This document shows, piece after piece, positions 24,101-33,490 of a stretch of DNA of 64,000 nt. The notes under the pieces were generated by a model, which worked only from the letters and a program-made list of their open reading frames with translations, had not been told where the DNA came from and made no database searches. Each line of letters begins with the position of its first letter. Position 1 is the first letter of the stretch. Source of the stretch: Margaritifera margaritifera (taxonomy: Eukaryota; Mollusca; Bivalvia; Unionida; Margaritiferidae). The DNA lies in the NCBI GenBank assembly GCA_029931535.1, contig JAQPZY010001569.1, forward strand, positions 1,583,001-1,647,000. Direction: 5' to 3'. Made by a program: the position numbers and the translations under genes.

Positions 24101-26379
24101 TGGTCTGTTCAAGATCACTGACCCTTTACTATCCACTTTAAACCGGTCTAAATTACATATTACTGTTTTATTTTGCATTCAGTAAAACGTGATGGAGCAT
24201 ACTCAAATCTAAATGTAGTAATTATTGCTTGTGGTGTTGTGTAACCAGACAATAAACCCAGCATATCATTTGTGGATGTTTAAACACCTTTTCTTATCTT
24301 GTAAAAGAATATGTTGGACTAACTATAGCAGAAATAGATGTTGTAATTCGAAAATCATAAAATAATACATAACCAGGTATTACTTCGTTATCTAATTTAT
24401 TAAGAGGTTCCTTAAACTTCTTCGCTTCGCTCTCGCTTCTCACTAACCTAACAGTTATGATTGGTGGGGCAATTGTTAACGCATTCACAGGGAGTTATTT
24501 TCTATTTCAGTTTTTTTGCATCCAACGCGAACAAGGTTTTGTTACACAGAACCTAAATAATTTGAATGAGGCTTTTTCTCTTTCTCTCTGCTCATCCCAA
24601 CGCTTTTTTAGATATTCATAGACAACTTAAACTAATGATTATTACCAGCCTTTTGATTAACATTGAATATTTATTTATTCGTGTTGCAATGGTTGCTATT
24701 GTTTATATTGAATATAAGCATATGTGAGCATGCAAACAAGCTCTAGTGAGTGAGTGTAGCAAACAAGCTCTATAGAGCAAAGTTAGTCATCAAAGGGAAC
24801 TAGTTCTCAAGCCTCTAGTTCTTGAGCGGTGAGCAGTTTTCTCACTAAGTCAATAACAACATGCGGAAAATATGTAACTCCTCACAAACAGGAACAAATA
24901 CCATAAGGTGTATAACACATCTTAATCCAGCTCATCGCTGTATTACGTACAATCCGATTAGTATTAAACCTGAACAACATTTGCTGGTGGTAATACAAAT
25001 ATTAAGATCTAATATATGGATTGCACCAAGTAGCTTTTTGTTTTGTTTCATATTACGGTCGAAGGAGACAGTAATAGTTCTGTTGCAAACATTTTTGAAA
25101 AATGCACGCTAGAGGCATAATAATTTCTTATGGTAGTTGTGATTTGTTAAAACCTAAATGATCACTATTGTTTTGGGGTTTTTTTATGGTTTTTTTTAAT
25201 TTAAAAAAAAAAAAAATTTATATATTGTTTTTTTAAACATTTATGATTACCAACATCTGTAAGAACAAATAGATTAGAAGAGAGCTGAGTATTATGAATT
25301 AAAATCTAAGAAAGTTTAGATCAGGAATGGCTAATGCGATGAACACTGATACAGAAACAGTTCAGCTTATCGTATATGATAACAATGTTAGAATACCACT
25401 TGATTGACATCTAGTAACAGATTATTGTCATTGTATCCTTTTGCTTTCCTGATGACTTAAGATTTACAATTACAATAAAGAAAGTATCGGAAGGATACAT
25501 GGATCTACCATGATTATAAACTGGAGAATATATGTCTTCAGTACGATACAATTATTGCGGATTAATTTGGCTAACTCAATTAACGAAAAGCATAGAAATG
25601 GACTTCCTTTATTGTATGACTATATCAGAAGTGTGAGAGAGAGAGAGAATTACTAATGTAGCTGCTGATGCAACCTTAACAAATTCATGCTAGATTGACC
25701 AAGGATGAAGGAGTATTGATACTATGTAGAAAAAACACAGGGACTGATCATTGAACGTATTTCAATTCATCATAGATAAAATAATGATTACACTAGAAGG
25801 ATTATCAAAGATGTTTTATTCACAGGGGTATAAAATGAAGCAACAGTTTAATGAAACAAAGAAATGGATGAACACCAAAACCACACGGAGATTAGTAATA
25901 TCACTGTTAATATTTTTTTTTAAATACAGATCACCATTATTTATGGTTGAATCCAAGAAGCACACTTGATAATCAATTGCATGGAACAGGACACAAATTT
26001 TCAAATGTTTGAATACACATGCAGATAAAAAGAAAAGAAAACGCAGGCGCACAAACAATGTATATGTATTTTCTTTCTGATGGACAGGTTAATATTCAGA
26101 ACAGCCAATTAAAAAGCTATATTGTTCTAGTGCCAGTTGTTTACTTCCCTCGCTGTTTATTAAACATTTTACAAAATTAATAATTTAATAAACTATCCGT
26201 GTTCAAGTAGAGAGAGCAAAGCGAAAACGTTCACAAATTCGATGAATGGGTTCATATATGATATTTAAAAAATGCCTAATATGTAATATGAATGGATTTA
26301 CTGATATGTGCACATGAAAAAAAGAACAAAGAAAAAAGCAGTATAATTGGCAAATTAACATATTTAAAATCAAAAGTGA
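24101..26379. other. Very AT-rich stretch upstream of Polinton remnant 2
   Basis: No protein family was recognised. Frames at 24,861-25,112 and 25,751-25,969 (plus strand) are open but unassigned. Because the base composition is continuous with the Polinton remnant at 26.6-27.9 kb, this stretch may hold further decayed genes of that element (inference). An A/T palindromic patch lies at 25,185-25,220. Confidence 0.35.
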
Positions 26380-26620
26380 TAAAGAAAAAAAAAACTTGAT
26401 CAAAGATGGTATAACTTAGTCGAAGATTTATTAAAACTATCCGCTAACTTTATACACGTAAGATATAACAATCCTATATCTATAACCTATTCATTCGTTT
26501 TAAACAAAATATTCTCACTTTATGATCAAAAAGGGATTCAAGTTAAAATAAAAACCATGCAAAATAACATCACAACCAATTTATCTGGGAAGAATTTCTT
26601 TATTTTCTAAAAGACAGCAC
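26380..26620 (+). pseudogene. Unassigned frame next to the AT-rich Polinton ATPase
   Basis: About 70 codons are open on the plus strand, reading for example LVEDLLKLSANFIHVRYNN and ending with a TAA near 26,610. The frame is AT-rich like the ATPase remnant just downstream. I recognise no family. It may be the end of a gene preceding the packaging ATPase in the same decayed element. Confidence 0.3.
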
Positions 26621-26639
26621 TAGGTCTAATTTTGTATAA

Positions 26640-27200
26640 TTAATTAGAAATTCTTCAGATGTCTTGGACGGGAAGATAGAGCTGTTAAATGGTATTTGAG
26701 AATTTGTATGCTTTCGCTCTTCAATAAATATACACAAAAGATCCTCACTATACGATGATATGTTGTGGAATTATTTGCCCAACATTTATTTTCAACAAGA
26801 CTTTTAATAGGAAATGGTTAGATAAGACAATGATGTAATAGAATTGATACTTGTGAAAAATTAGATAAATAGTTCGAGTTATTAATTGGCGTTTATCAAG
26901 GAACAAATATTTTGTTTCTTATTGATGAGTATGCAAATTTAGATGATGTATAAAAAAGAAGGTAACAAAGTTATATAAAATATCATTTATTGGTAGACAC
27001 TATGAAATATAAGTATGGTTAGTCGTTCAAAATACAATTCAGTAATAAAAGCCTCTTGATAAAAGTTAGGTTTTTAGTGGCATTTTGTTCAAAAGATACA
27101 AGGTCTATGGAAAATATTTGTGAGTAAAACAGTTCTACATCTGTTTCAATAAAAGATGAAATAGTTGAAAAGCTAAAAGAAATAAACTGGTAATGAGATT
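26640..27200 (+). pseudogene. ATP: Polinton/Maverick packaging ATPase, AT-rich lineage, heavily decayed
   Basis: This class of A32/FtsK-HerA-type ATPase would pump element DNA into a capsid. In order, the plus strand shows IICPTFIFNKTFNRKW (about 26,770-26,820), the block after the P-loop in Polinton ATPases. Next come VYQGTNILFLIDEYANL (26,891-26,945), whose LFLIDE is a Walker B motif, then FCSKDTRSMENICE and finally KDEIVEKLKEINW near 27,150-27,190. Text between these blocks is scrambled by stops and frameshifts, and I see no intact Walker A upstream. The matches and their order follow ATPases of AT-rich Polintons in cnidarians and molluscs (established family knowledge). The identification is strong although the gene is dead. 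Confidence 0.88.
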
Positions 27201-27304
27201 AAAATATTCTTATCAATACTTTTTAGAGATATAACCAAATGATAAAGTGTTTAGTTTATCCACTAGATAACGTTTACCATCATAATGTGAGAGCGCGACG
27301 TTAT

Positions 27305-27911
27305 TCATGTCCCTTTTCCTTTACATAAGAAAAGCAATCTTTATATATTTCAAACTTTAAATTCCTTTTAATCACACATTTTTAAATACCTTCACATAAT
27401 ACTTTCTTTTCTTCTGCCTCTGTTCTCAATGAATATAGTTTACTTCTTAATCCACAAAATTTCTTTATTGATATACCATTTAATTCATGCAAAGTCCTCT
27501 TATGTTTTTTTATATTTGTTTTTATTTAATTGTGGAATGCCAAAGTTTTTTTTATCTTTTTGTAGTCACTTATATTATAGAAAACTTAATATTCTTCTTC
27601 ATATCATCATACAAATTATCTGTTTCTACGTGGATTCCTAGAGAATCAGTATCAGCCATTAGAAGTTTCATTTTATTATCATAAATGTTGTTAAATTGTT
27701 GTAATAGAAGTGATACATCAACAATTTACTTACCTATAATACTGTAAAGTCACCACAAATTGGTTTTGATAGTTTTATTATTTTATTTTTCATACTTACT
27801 AATACCATATTTTCATTTATTATAGTTCTTCTCCCAAAAGAAATATCTTCTTTGGAGTTTAGACTAGTTTTTCATCTGTGTACTGAATTATTCATGATTT
27901 TAAAGAAAGCT
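27305..27911 (-). pseudogene. POLB: Protein-primed DNA polymerase B, C-terminal palm and thumb (Polinton remnant 2)
   Basis: On the minus strand, palm motif B appears as AFFKIMNNSV (27,910 downwards), followed by IIKLSKPICG, SKLLMYHFYYN, and motif C as KLLMADTDSLGIH with the catalytic DTDS at 27,642-27,653. The thumb-side block KFCGLRSKLYSLRTEAEEKK and RNLKFEIYKDC follow to about 27,310. These match the C-terminal half of Polinton polymerase B in order, interrupted by stops and frame changes. Everything N-terminal to motif B (exonuclease, motif A) is missing or unrecognisable beyond 27,911. The gene converges on the packaging ATPase about 110 bp away. Confidence 0.92.
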
Positions 27912-28149
27912 ATTTGAACATTATTTGTTTTTCTTTACACGCAATGGTGCAAAGAAAACTAACAGTGCAAGCGGTGATAATCGTACCTTTAGTATACCAC
28001 CTAGTACACATGTATACTGATTTTTTAAAAATACACATTTGCATTCATGAAACTACATGGGACGGGAAAGAATCAAGTAGAATAAAAAGGGGATTAATTT
28101 AGCCATTGATTCTGTTGTTCGGAACATGCCACTTCGTGAATATAACCTA

Positions 28150-29620
28150 GATTTGCACTAGAAACAGCACATCAGAACAATAAGCATAATACGAATATAC
28201 ACTGTCATCAACATAAAATTGTAAACCACATTTGGTTGAAATCCAAAATGAACTAAGGTAGTTATTATGCAGATAGGAACTTTGGCGAGTCCTGCAATCA
28301 GGGGCCATAATTCCGCTAAAAGATGCTGCTGCATGGTAAGTACATAAGCAACACCGATAATCAAACTCGGCCGAAGTCTTATTAATATCAAGCTACACAC
28401 TAAATGTATTTAAAATCTAATAAGTGAGTCATTGTGCAGAAACGAAAGTAGGCGAGTCTGACAATCTGACTCTGCTAAATGAATTAGAATGCTGACAACT
28501 CAATGAAGCCGAGGTCTAAATAATATTAAGCTGCAGACAAAATCAGGCTGAAATCCAATTGATGTTAACTAAGTTATTGCGCAGAAATGAAAGCGAATAG
28601 TTTGACAAAAAGGAATAATAACTCAGCTAAATAATCGCGCAGAATGCTGATAATAAAACCCTGCTCAGTTTCTATCAGTGTCAAACTGTCTTCCAAATTT
28701 GATTGAAATACAATTACAAATAAAGAAGTTGTTGTCCGGAAATAAAAGTTGATAGCTTTGTCAGTCAGAGGCTATAGCTCAGCAAAATGATGATGTGAAA
28801 TGCTGACAATCAAACTCAACAGAAGCCTCATCAATATCAAGCTGTCTATAAAATTTGGTTAAAATATAAAATGTATCAAATTAGTTATTGTGTAGAAATA
28901 GAAGTGGGCTGGTCTGACGTACAATAGCCATACCTCTGCTAATCCATGAAGCAGATTGCTGAGAATAAAACTCGCCTAATGTTTCATACAAAATGAAGAC
29001 GTAAATCAAATTTGGTTGATATTCAATAATAATTAAGGAAGTTATTGTATTAAAACAAAAGTGAGTGTGTCTTACAATCAAGGACCATCGCTCTGCCAAA
29101 CGGCGACCTAGAAAGTCTTGGCAGTATCAAGCGACATAACAAATTTTGTTTAAATCCAATCATAATTAAAGGAGTTACTTTGCGGAAACAAAAGTGGGTG
29201 GGTTTTGACAATCAGTGTCATGTCCCCTAAAGGATGACGCAGAAAGCTAATAATTGAATTCAGCCAAAGTCTCATGAAAATCAAGCTGCATACCAAATTT
29301 GTTTGAAATCTAGCAATAATTAAAGTAGCTATTGTATTGAAAGTGGGTGAATGTGACAGTCATGGGCTATAGCTCCGCTAAACGACCACGTAGAAGGCTG
29401 GCTATCGTATTCATTCATGATTTCATCAATATCAAGCTGCAAATAACATTTGGTTAAAATCCAAAAAATAATCAAGGGAGTTACTGTGTGGATATTAAAG
29501 TGGGTGGATCTGACAATCAGGGGCTAAGACGAAGAACCCTGACAATCGAACTCCAAATTCTCATCAATATCAAGTTGGTTGAAATACAATTATAACTGAG
29601 TAATTGTGTGGAAACGAAAG
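28150..29620 (+). repeat. Degenerate tandem array, ~135-165-bp unit, about 9 copies
   Basis: Each unit has the order ATCAA(T)ATCAAGCTGCATAC, AAATTTGGTTGAAATCCAAT, AATTAA, GTTATTGTG(T/C)(A/G)GAAA, AAAGTGGGTGGGTCTGACAA, TCAGGGGCTATAGCTC(C)GC and AATGCTGACAATCAAACTC. The TGACAATCAGGGG-type words recur at about 28,291, 28,458, 28,757, 28,914, 29,072, 29,207, 29,357 and 29,512. Heavy divergence and unequal spacing indicate an old array. A single relative lies at 21,680-21,910. Confidence 0.85.
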
Positions 29621-29949
29621 GGAAGGGGGACGGAAAGACGGAAGGATGGATGAACGGAAAGAAAGAGAGGCACAATTTGTTATCCCCTGTTTTCTACAAA
29701 AAGCGGGGAACAAACAATTATATGCATATTTTCCTATCTTATTCGTTTATTTGCTTTACCTTTTCATTATCATATTGTTGTCATAACATGTTTGAGTTCT
29801 TGGATATAGTTGACAGCTGTAGAAGCTACAGTGCGAAAGAAACAGGTTTACAGTCGTGTCACAACTGTCACAATCCTCATCAAATGGACAGAACGTGAAG
29901 GAATCCTAAATAAAATAGATTATAATTTGGTTGTACCGCGCCTCATCGT

Positions 29950-30045
29950 ATGACTGTTTTGCCGTGGTGTGCTTGATACTGGAATATATAGGCGATGGGT
30001 GCCGTAACCCGCGGACCTGGGTTCGAATCTCCGTACAGTACGAAT
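29950..30045 (+). repeat. Possible tRNA-derived SINE fragment
   Basis: GGTTCGAATCT at 30,020-30,030 is a perfect match to the tRNA/SINE Pol III box B consensus, preceded by GTAACCCGCGGACCTG, which resembles a tRNA anticodon-to-T-arm segment. I could not find a convincing box A at the right distance or a complete cloverleaf, so it is probably a partial SINE and not a functional tRNA. Confidence 0.35.
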
Positions 30046-30168
30046 TAAAAATCATCTAACCTGTATGCTAATATTATTTATTCGTATTTTATAATACTGT
30101 TAATGTTATCAAGCATTCTCCTGTAGAACCAGGGATAGCGCTGTCCGTTCTGTTTGGTGTATATTTGT

Positions 30169-30172
<4 letters not shown>

Positions 30173-30251
<79 letters not shown>

Positions 30252-30266
30252 ACACACACACACACA

Positions 30267-30344
<78 letters not shown>
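30173..30344. repeat. (TC)n-(AC)n-(TA)n compound microsatellite
   Basis: About 77 bp of TC, 19 bp of AC and 75 bp of TA are contiguous. Long open frames on both strands over this interval are produced by the dinucleotide runs. Confidence 0.97.
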
Positions 30345-30345
<1 letters not shown>

Positions 30346-30373
30346 TTCCATCGACAGATATGTTGCTGTTATC

Positions 30374-30645
30374 TCATGGCATCCCGATGATGAATACTAC
30401 CAATCCACCGCTCCCGAAGAATGGTTGAGGAACGATCTCGTGTAAGTCCACTCCTTCCGGCCTGCTGAATGATCCATCGGAAACCTCTCTACCCCGCAGA
30501 CCCGTTGGTCCAGAACCTTTGGCCAGAACCAGCATTGTCCTCGAACTAGCGTCACCACTGACCCCATTATCCGCGTCAAAGAACCCCACGGAGTTTGTCG
30601 ACTCCTCGTAAGTGCTCTGAAAATTGCTTCTGTAAAGTGGACAGC
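30374..30645 (-). pseudogene. GC-rich exon-like sequence interrupted by the Polinton
   Basis: This ~270-bp block is clearly GC-richer than DNA to its left. On the minus strand it is open from the Polinton boundary to a stop near 30,374, reading for example STNSVGFFDADNGVSGDASS and, further on, EIVPQPFFGSGGLVVFIIG. A second minus-strand frame is also open for most of the block. Neither was recognised. The block ends exactly at the ACAGC that is repeated on the far side of the element (41,725-41,729), where a CT-rich stretch and AG dinucleotides precede it. It could be the last exon of a host gene or part of an older mobile element. Confidence 0.45.
30641..30645. other. Candidate target-site duplication, left copy (ACAGC)
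   Basis: ACAGC directly abuts the left terminal inverted repeat and recurs at 41,725-41,729 directly after the right one. Polintons usually make 6-bp duplications, so either one base has mutated (GACAGC versus TACAGC would match 5 of 6, with a one-base shift in the terminus) or the duplication is 5 bp here. Confidence 0.6.
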
Positions 30646-30817
30646 AGTAGATAGAGAATGGGAGTTTGAGATTTTGGTAACTGATCAGGGTTAACTCGTT
30701 CTATACCCCCTGACTTTTCCCCCTTTGCAAACGGCCATGCATCCTGTAGTAATGTGATAAATCCCCGTGGGTGACAAACACGGGTCCGAGACAGCTATGC
30801 GCGCATTTCGGTGGGTT
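30646..30817 (+). repeat. Polinton left terminal inverted repeat
   Basis: The sequence starts AGTAGATAGAGAATGGGA and matches the reverse complement of 41,558-41,724 along its length. Shared blocks are TGATCAGGGTTAACTC, TTCTATACCCCCTG, GCAAACG, CCATGCATCCT, CCCCGTGGGTGACAAACACG and TCGGTGGGTT. Identity is roughly 85% by eye. A 5' AG terminus is typical of Polintons. Inward-reading frames starting GDKHG at both ends are just the repeat itself. Confidence 0.95.
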
Positions 30818-30971
30818 TCAGCATTGTTACTTGTCAGGATTAAGCGCGCGCGCCGAACCCGGAGAGCTCTGCTTCCCCACCCCATGATGGCCTCCCTCGG
30901 TGTTTTCACCATTCGCGGCAGGTTCGATTATTCGAATTTTACTGCCTGTGATACAATTGCCTGTTTCGGTT
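30818..30971. other. Intra-element spacer beside the left repeat
   Basis: A GC-rich, CpG-rich spacer (for example GCGCGCGCGCCGAACC near 30,844) lies between the left terminal repeat and the end of the membrane-protein frame. No gene or promoter could be supported. Confidence 0.5.
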
Positions 30972-31453
30972 CTATCTCGAAGGCGCTAGCGCCCCGTGCC
31001 GTATGTGTGCACGAAGTCGTCGGAAGTTTTCCATTTCGAACGGTACTGTCTCTAACTCGGCCGTGTTAATCGTTTTATCTTCGATGGCCACCGTGTACAG
31101 TTTGGCAATTGTGCTGAGACTGCTTTGTGTGGCCGGGAGAATTTCCGAATAGACAAGTATTCGTTTATGCAGAAGTAACGAAATTATTTTTCCAGCGCCA
31201 CCAGCCACACCGGTTGCTATCAATATAGCTCGGACAACAAATCCGATTGGCGTGCCTATGATAATTGCCGTAGTCGCTATCCCAGCAACACCCAATGCCA
31301 ACGGTTGTTGCAGCGGCGAGTCCACAAATCACATTTCTCGACAACACACGCGTGTTTGTATTTCGCGGGTACGACGGTTTTCTTGGCGATTTCCTCTCGC
31401 AGCTGTTGTTCCGTTTCGATTATTTTCTCGCGTCGGTAGTTTTGAGGGTCCAT
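30972..31453 (-). pseudogene. Polinton membrane protein (glycine/alanine-rich hydrophobic segment)
   Basis: A start at 31,453 (MDPQNYRREKIIETE) opens a charged N-terminus. A frame change near 31,320 leads into a long hydrophobic stretch (for example LGVAGIATTAIIIGTPIGFV) that would span a membrane one or two times. The C-terminal part, AKLYTVAIEDKTINTAELET then FRRLRAHIR, follows the 'A.(N/D)..I...E' plus basic pattern I associate with hydrophobic accessory proteins of invertebrate Polintons (recollection of the family, not a database match). The role is unknown. It is the last gene before the left terminal repeat. Confidence 0.6.
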
Positions 31454-31475
31454 CACATTTCTTCTATTAATATTG

Positions 31476-31900
31476 TCATCGTGGATCATAATTTCTCGAC
31501 AGGCTAGCCTTGTTCGGTGCAACACGCACACGCACTTCAAACCAAGCATTTTTCTTCACTGGTACAACTGCCATGCAGTCATAGAAAATATCTTCCAGGG
31601 TAATATTAATGTCTCCGGCGATTGTGCGTTCCGGAGGCTTGCCACCACGTTCACCTAAAACTACATTGATTACGCCTTTGCTTTGTGTCTCCAACGATTG
31701 TTCTCGTTTTCGCCCAAGAACTGTTACGCGGGCAAGTGCGTCTTTGGTTAACATACCTTTTGGAAAATGTAACCGGCTTGGATCTGTCGGTGAATTCCAC
31801 TTCATATTTGTAGAAACAATCTCTGGATGTTTTCACCCCCGACGGCGTTCGATTAATCGATTACTAAGAGACCCCTCTGTGTTAGTAGACGTGTACACAA
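31476..31900 (-). pseudogene. Unassigned Polinton gene, about 110-125 codons
   Basis: The main minus-strand frame (31,805-31,476) includes MLTKDALARVTVLGRKREQS, GVINVVLGERGGKPPERTI and DINITLEDIFYDCMAV. A second frame upstream (CFYKYEVEFTDRSKPVTF, from 31,836) appears to be its true N-terminal part, so there is a frameshift near 31,750. Mixed beta-strand-like text would fit a capsid-associated or structural protein, but I recognise no family. It lies between the tail-fibre-like gene and the membrane protein. Confidence 0.5.
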
Positions 31901-32002
31901 TAAAGAAATAATATCCGGATCTATCAGCAATAAAGTTACCATTGTGGGATGAAGCCCATCAATATTTACATGTTTAGATACACCAAATACTCCAGAGGGT
32001 AC

Positions 32003-32540
32003 TCATCCTCTTTGTAAGTTCCAATAATAAATGCCATCATTCTTAATAAGTTTTTCTGACAATCTGGTGCTGCCAGTCACGATCTTAATATCAGTTAATC
32101 TCTCGCTGATTTTCACGTTCACATTTTGTTTCGTCGCAACATCAGCATTGTCGATGGGCTCTTGCATCCTTGAATGGATTCGATTTCCGTTCATGATAAG
32201 GTCTCCGTTTATTTCATCGCCGGATTTTTTAACTTTCGATTCCGTATTTGATCCAACGTAGACTTTGATAAAGGCAACCGACACGCCTGAGTATCTGATT
32301 CTCTCGTTCTCGGTGATTTCGGTTAGGTTCTTCGCGATGGCTCCTAGCGGCTTCAAAACAACGTCGTTGATCTCCACGTTGAACGTTTGCAGTTTTCCAG
32401 TTCGATCCTGAAAAATCACAAGCTCGTTTGGGTCAACGCCAACAATAATCCGGTTGCTCAACTCAACCAAATCGGCTTTGGTGGAAAACCTGGTCAAATC
32501 CACATCAATGTCTCCGCGTCGGGTCGCTGCTCTCGCGTGT
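32003..32540 (-). CDS. Phage-tail-fibre-like protein of the Polinton
   Basis: The longest undamaged frame of the element (at least 166 codons, stop at 32,003). No convincing ATG precedes it. The frame is open from about 32,540, and a frameshift may hide the start. Its middle carries KSGDEINGDLIMNGNRI followed by PIDNADVATKQNVN. This is the 'KxGDxxxGxLxMxGNxI...P....DAATKxYV' signature of phage tail-fibre and collar proteins, also reported in some virus-like elements. By analogy it could be a fibre or spike on a virion, or a trimeric structural protein (inference). It lies between the protease and the unassigned gene at 31.5-31.9 kb. Confidence 0.7.
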
Positions 32541-32585
32541 CAGTAAATGTCAACTGGTATTTTGCACATACTTCAAACGTAGCTT

Positions 32586-33084
32586 CTAAGTGACAACGCA
32601 AAACCGACAAGCGCGCGGGGTCGAGCTTCTCTCGAGTGCACGCAGTACTTCAGCGACGAGATGTCCACATATTGGGCCGTCTGTTCCAGTTTGTGTCAGC
32701 GTTGAATAAAACAGCTGTGGAGAAGCTCCGTTTGTTGACATTCTGCGTCATCGTAGATAATCAACATCTTTACGTGGCGGGGCAAGCCCGTATGTGTCAA
32801 AATACAAACGATGTCGAGTGGTTATCGCGTATGCGACCCAATGTGTGCCAGATCCTGTTGACGAATCCAGGTTAGCGATTCCGGTTACTCACGTGTGGGG
32901 ATCCAAAGACCCCTCGGAAATGTTGAACTGAATTTGTCCTCGCGAATAAATCAAAATTGGTCAATGGTAAGACGGCGTCAACAGCCGAAGACCTATTCCG
33001 ATTGAGAGCCCCCGTCCGCGCCAAGTCCGCCCGGATAGTCGAAGAACTTTTCCTTTTTTTTTTTTTGTAGACGTTATGCGGCAA
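32586..33084 (-). pseudogene. PRO: Polinton cysteine protease (adenain/Ulp1-like)
   Basis: This family matures capsid proteins in Polintons and adenoviruses. The minus strand shows an N-terminal block PLTNFDLFARTNSVQHFRGV (frame 33,084-32,872). In another frame GIANLDSSTGSGTHWVAYA follows, whose HWV (32,835-32,843) holds the catalytic histidine, then YFDTYGLAPP with the acidic residue, and DGPICGHLV near 32,655 with the catalytic cysteine. The reading frame closes at 32,586-32,588. Breaks: a frameshift after the N-terminal block and an in-frame TGA at 32,748-32,750. Order and spacing match adenain-like proteases, and all three catalytic positions are still readable. Confidence 0.92.
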
Positions 33085-33097
33085 AGAGAGGCTCCGA

Positions 33098-33465
33098 TTA
33101 GTGGACTTCGTCCACCACCAATCTTTTTATTTCAGAGCCATCCCAGACGAGGTTCCGACGGACCCTAACGTAGCTGCTTTTGCAACCGTGGTAGCTGAGG
33201 CCGCCAACGGCGCTGAATGGAAATATTCCGCCATCGTGTTTCATTGCGGCGACCCCGGCCGCTGACAACTTAAGAGTTATCTCATGGCGTTGACGTTGGG
33301 CTGCTTCGAACTGTTGTACCTGTGTCGGTGTCAGCATCAGTGGGGATATCCCAGATAACTTGTCCGGGTAAAGTTTCAAATGTACTCCGGTTTGTTTTTC
33401 ATCGCGGCTGAGATCTTTTCGATTTGACCTCGGCTCAATGTGACAAGTTTACGCTGGCGCGACAT
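33098..33465 (-). pseudogene. Small basic repeat protein (pX-like)
   Basis: The start at 33,465 reads MSRQRKLVTLSRGQIEKI. After a frameshift near 33,380 the text is KLYPDKL, LTPTQVQQFEAAQRQRHEIT, LKLSAAGV and GGIFPF. The repeated 'L(S/T)..Q...' plus 'K.L..A.......(V/I).LKLS' pattern is typical of the small basic proteins that many Polintons encode near the protease, often compared with adenovirus pX/mu (established comparison, weak in sequence). A DNA-condensing core role is inference. It sits directly upstream of the protease. Confidence 0.6.
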
Positions 33466-33490
33466 TTAATTTGAAACGCTACAGATTCAA

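Noticed and set aside
29985..30035. Functional tRNA gene
   Set aside because: A box B consensus is present but no acceptor stem or box A at proper distance could be folded by eye.
30767..31069. Plus-strand frame starting in the left terminal repeat (GDKHG...)
   Set aside because: The same start occurs in the inverted right repeat because the repeats are copies of each other. Downstream it is antisense to the membrane protein gene.
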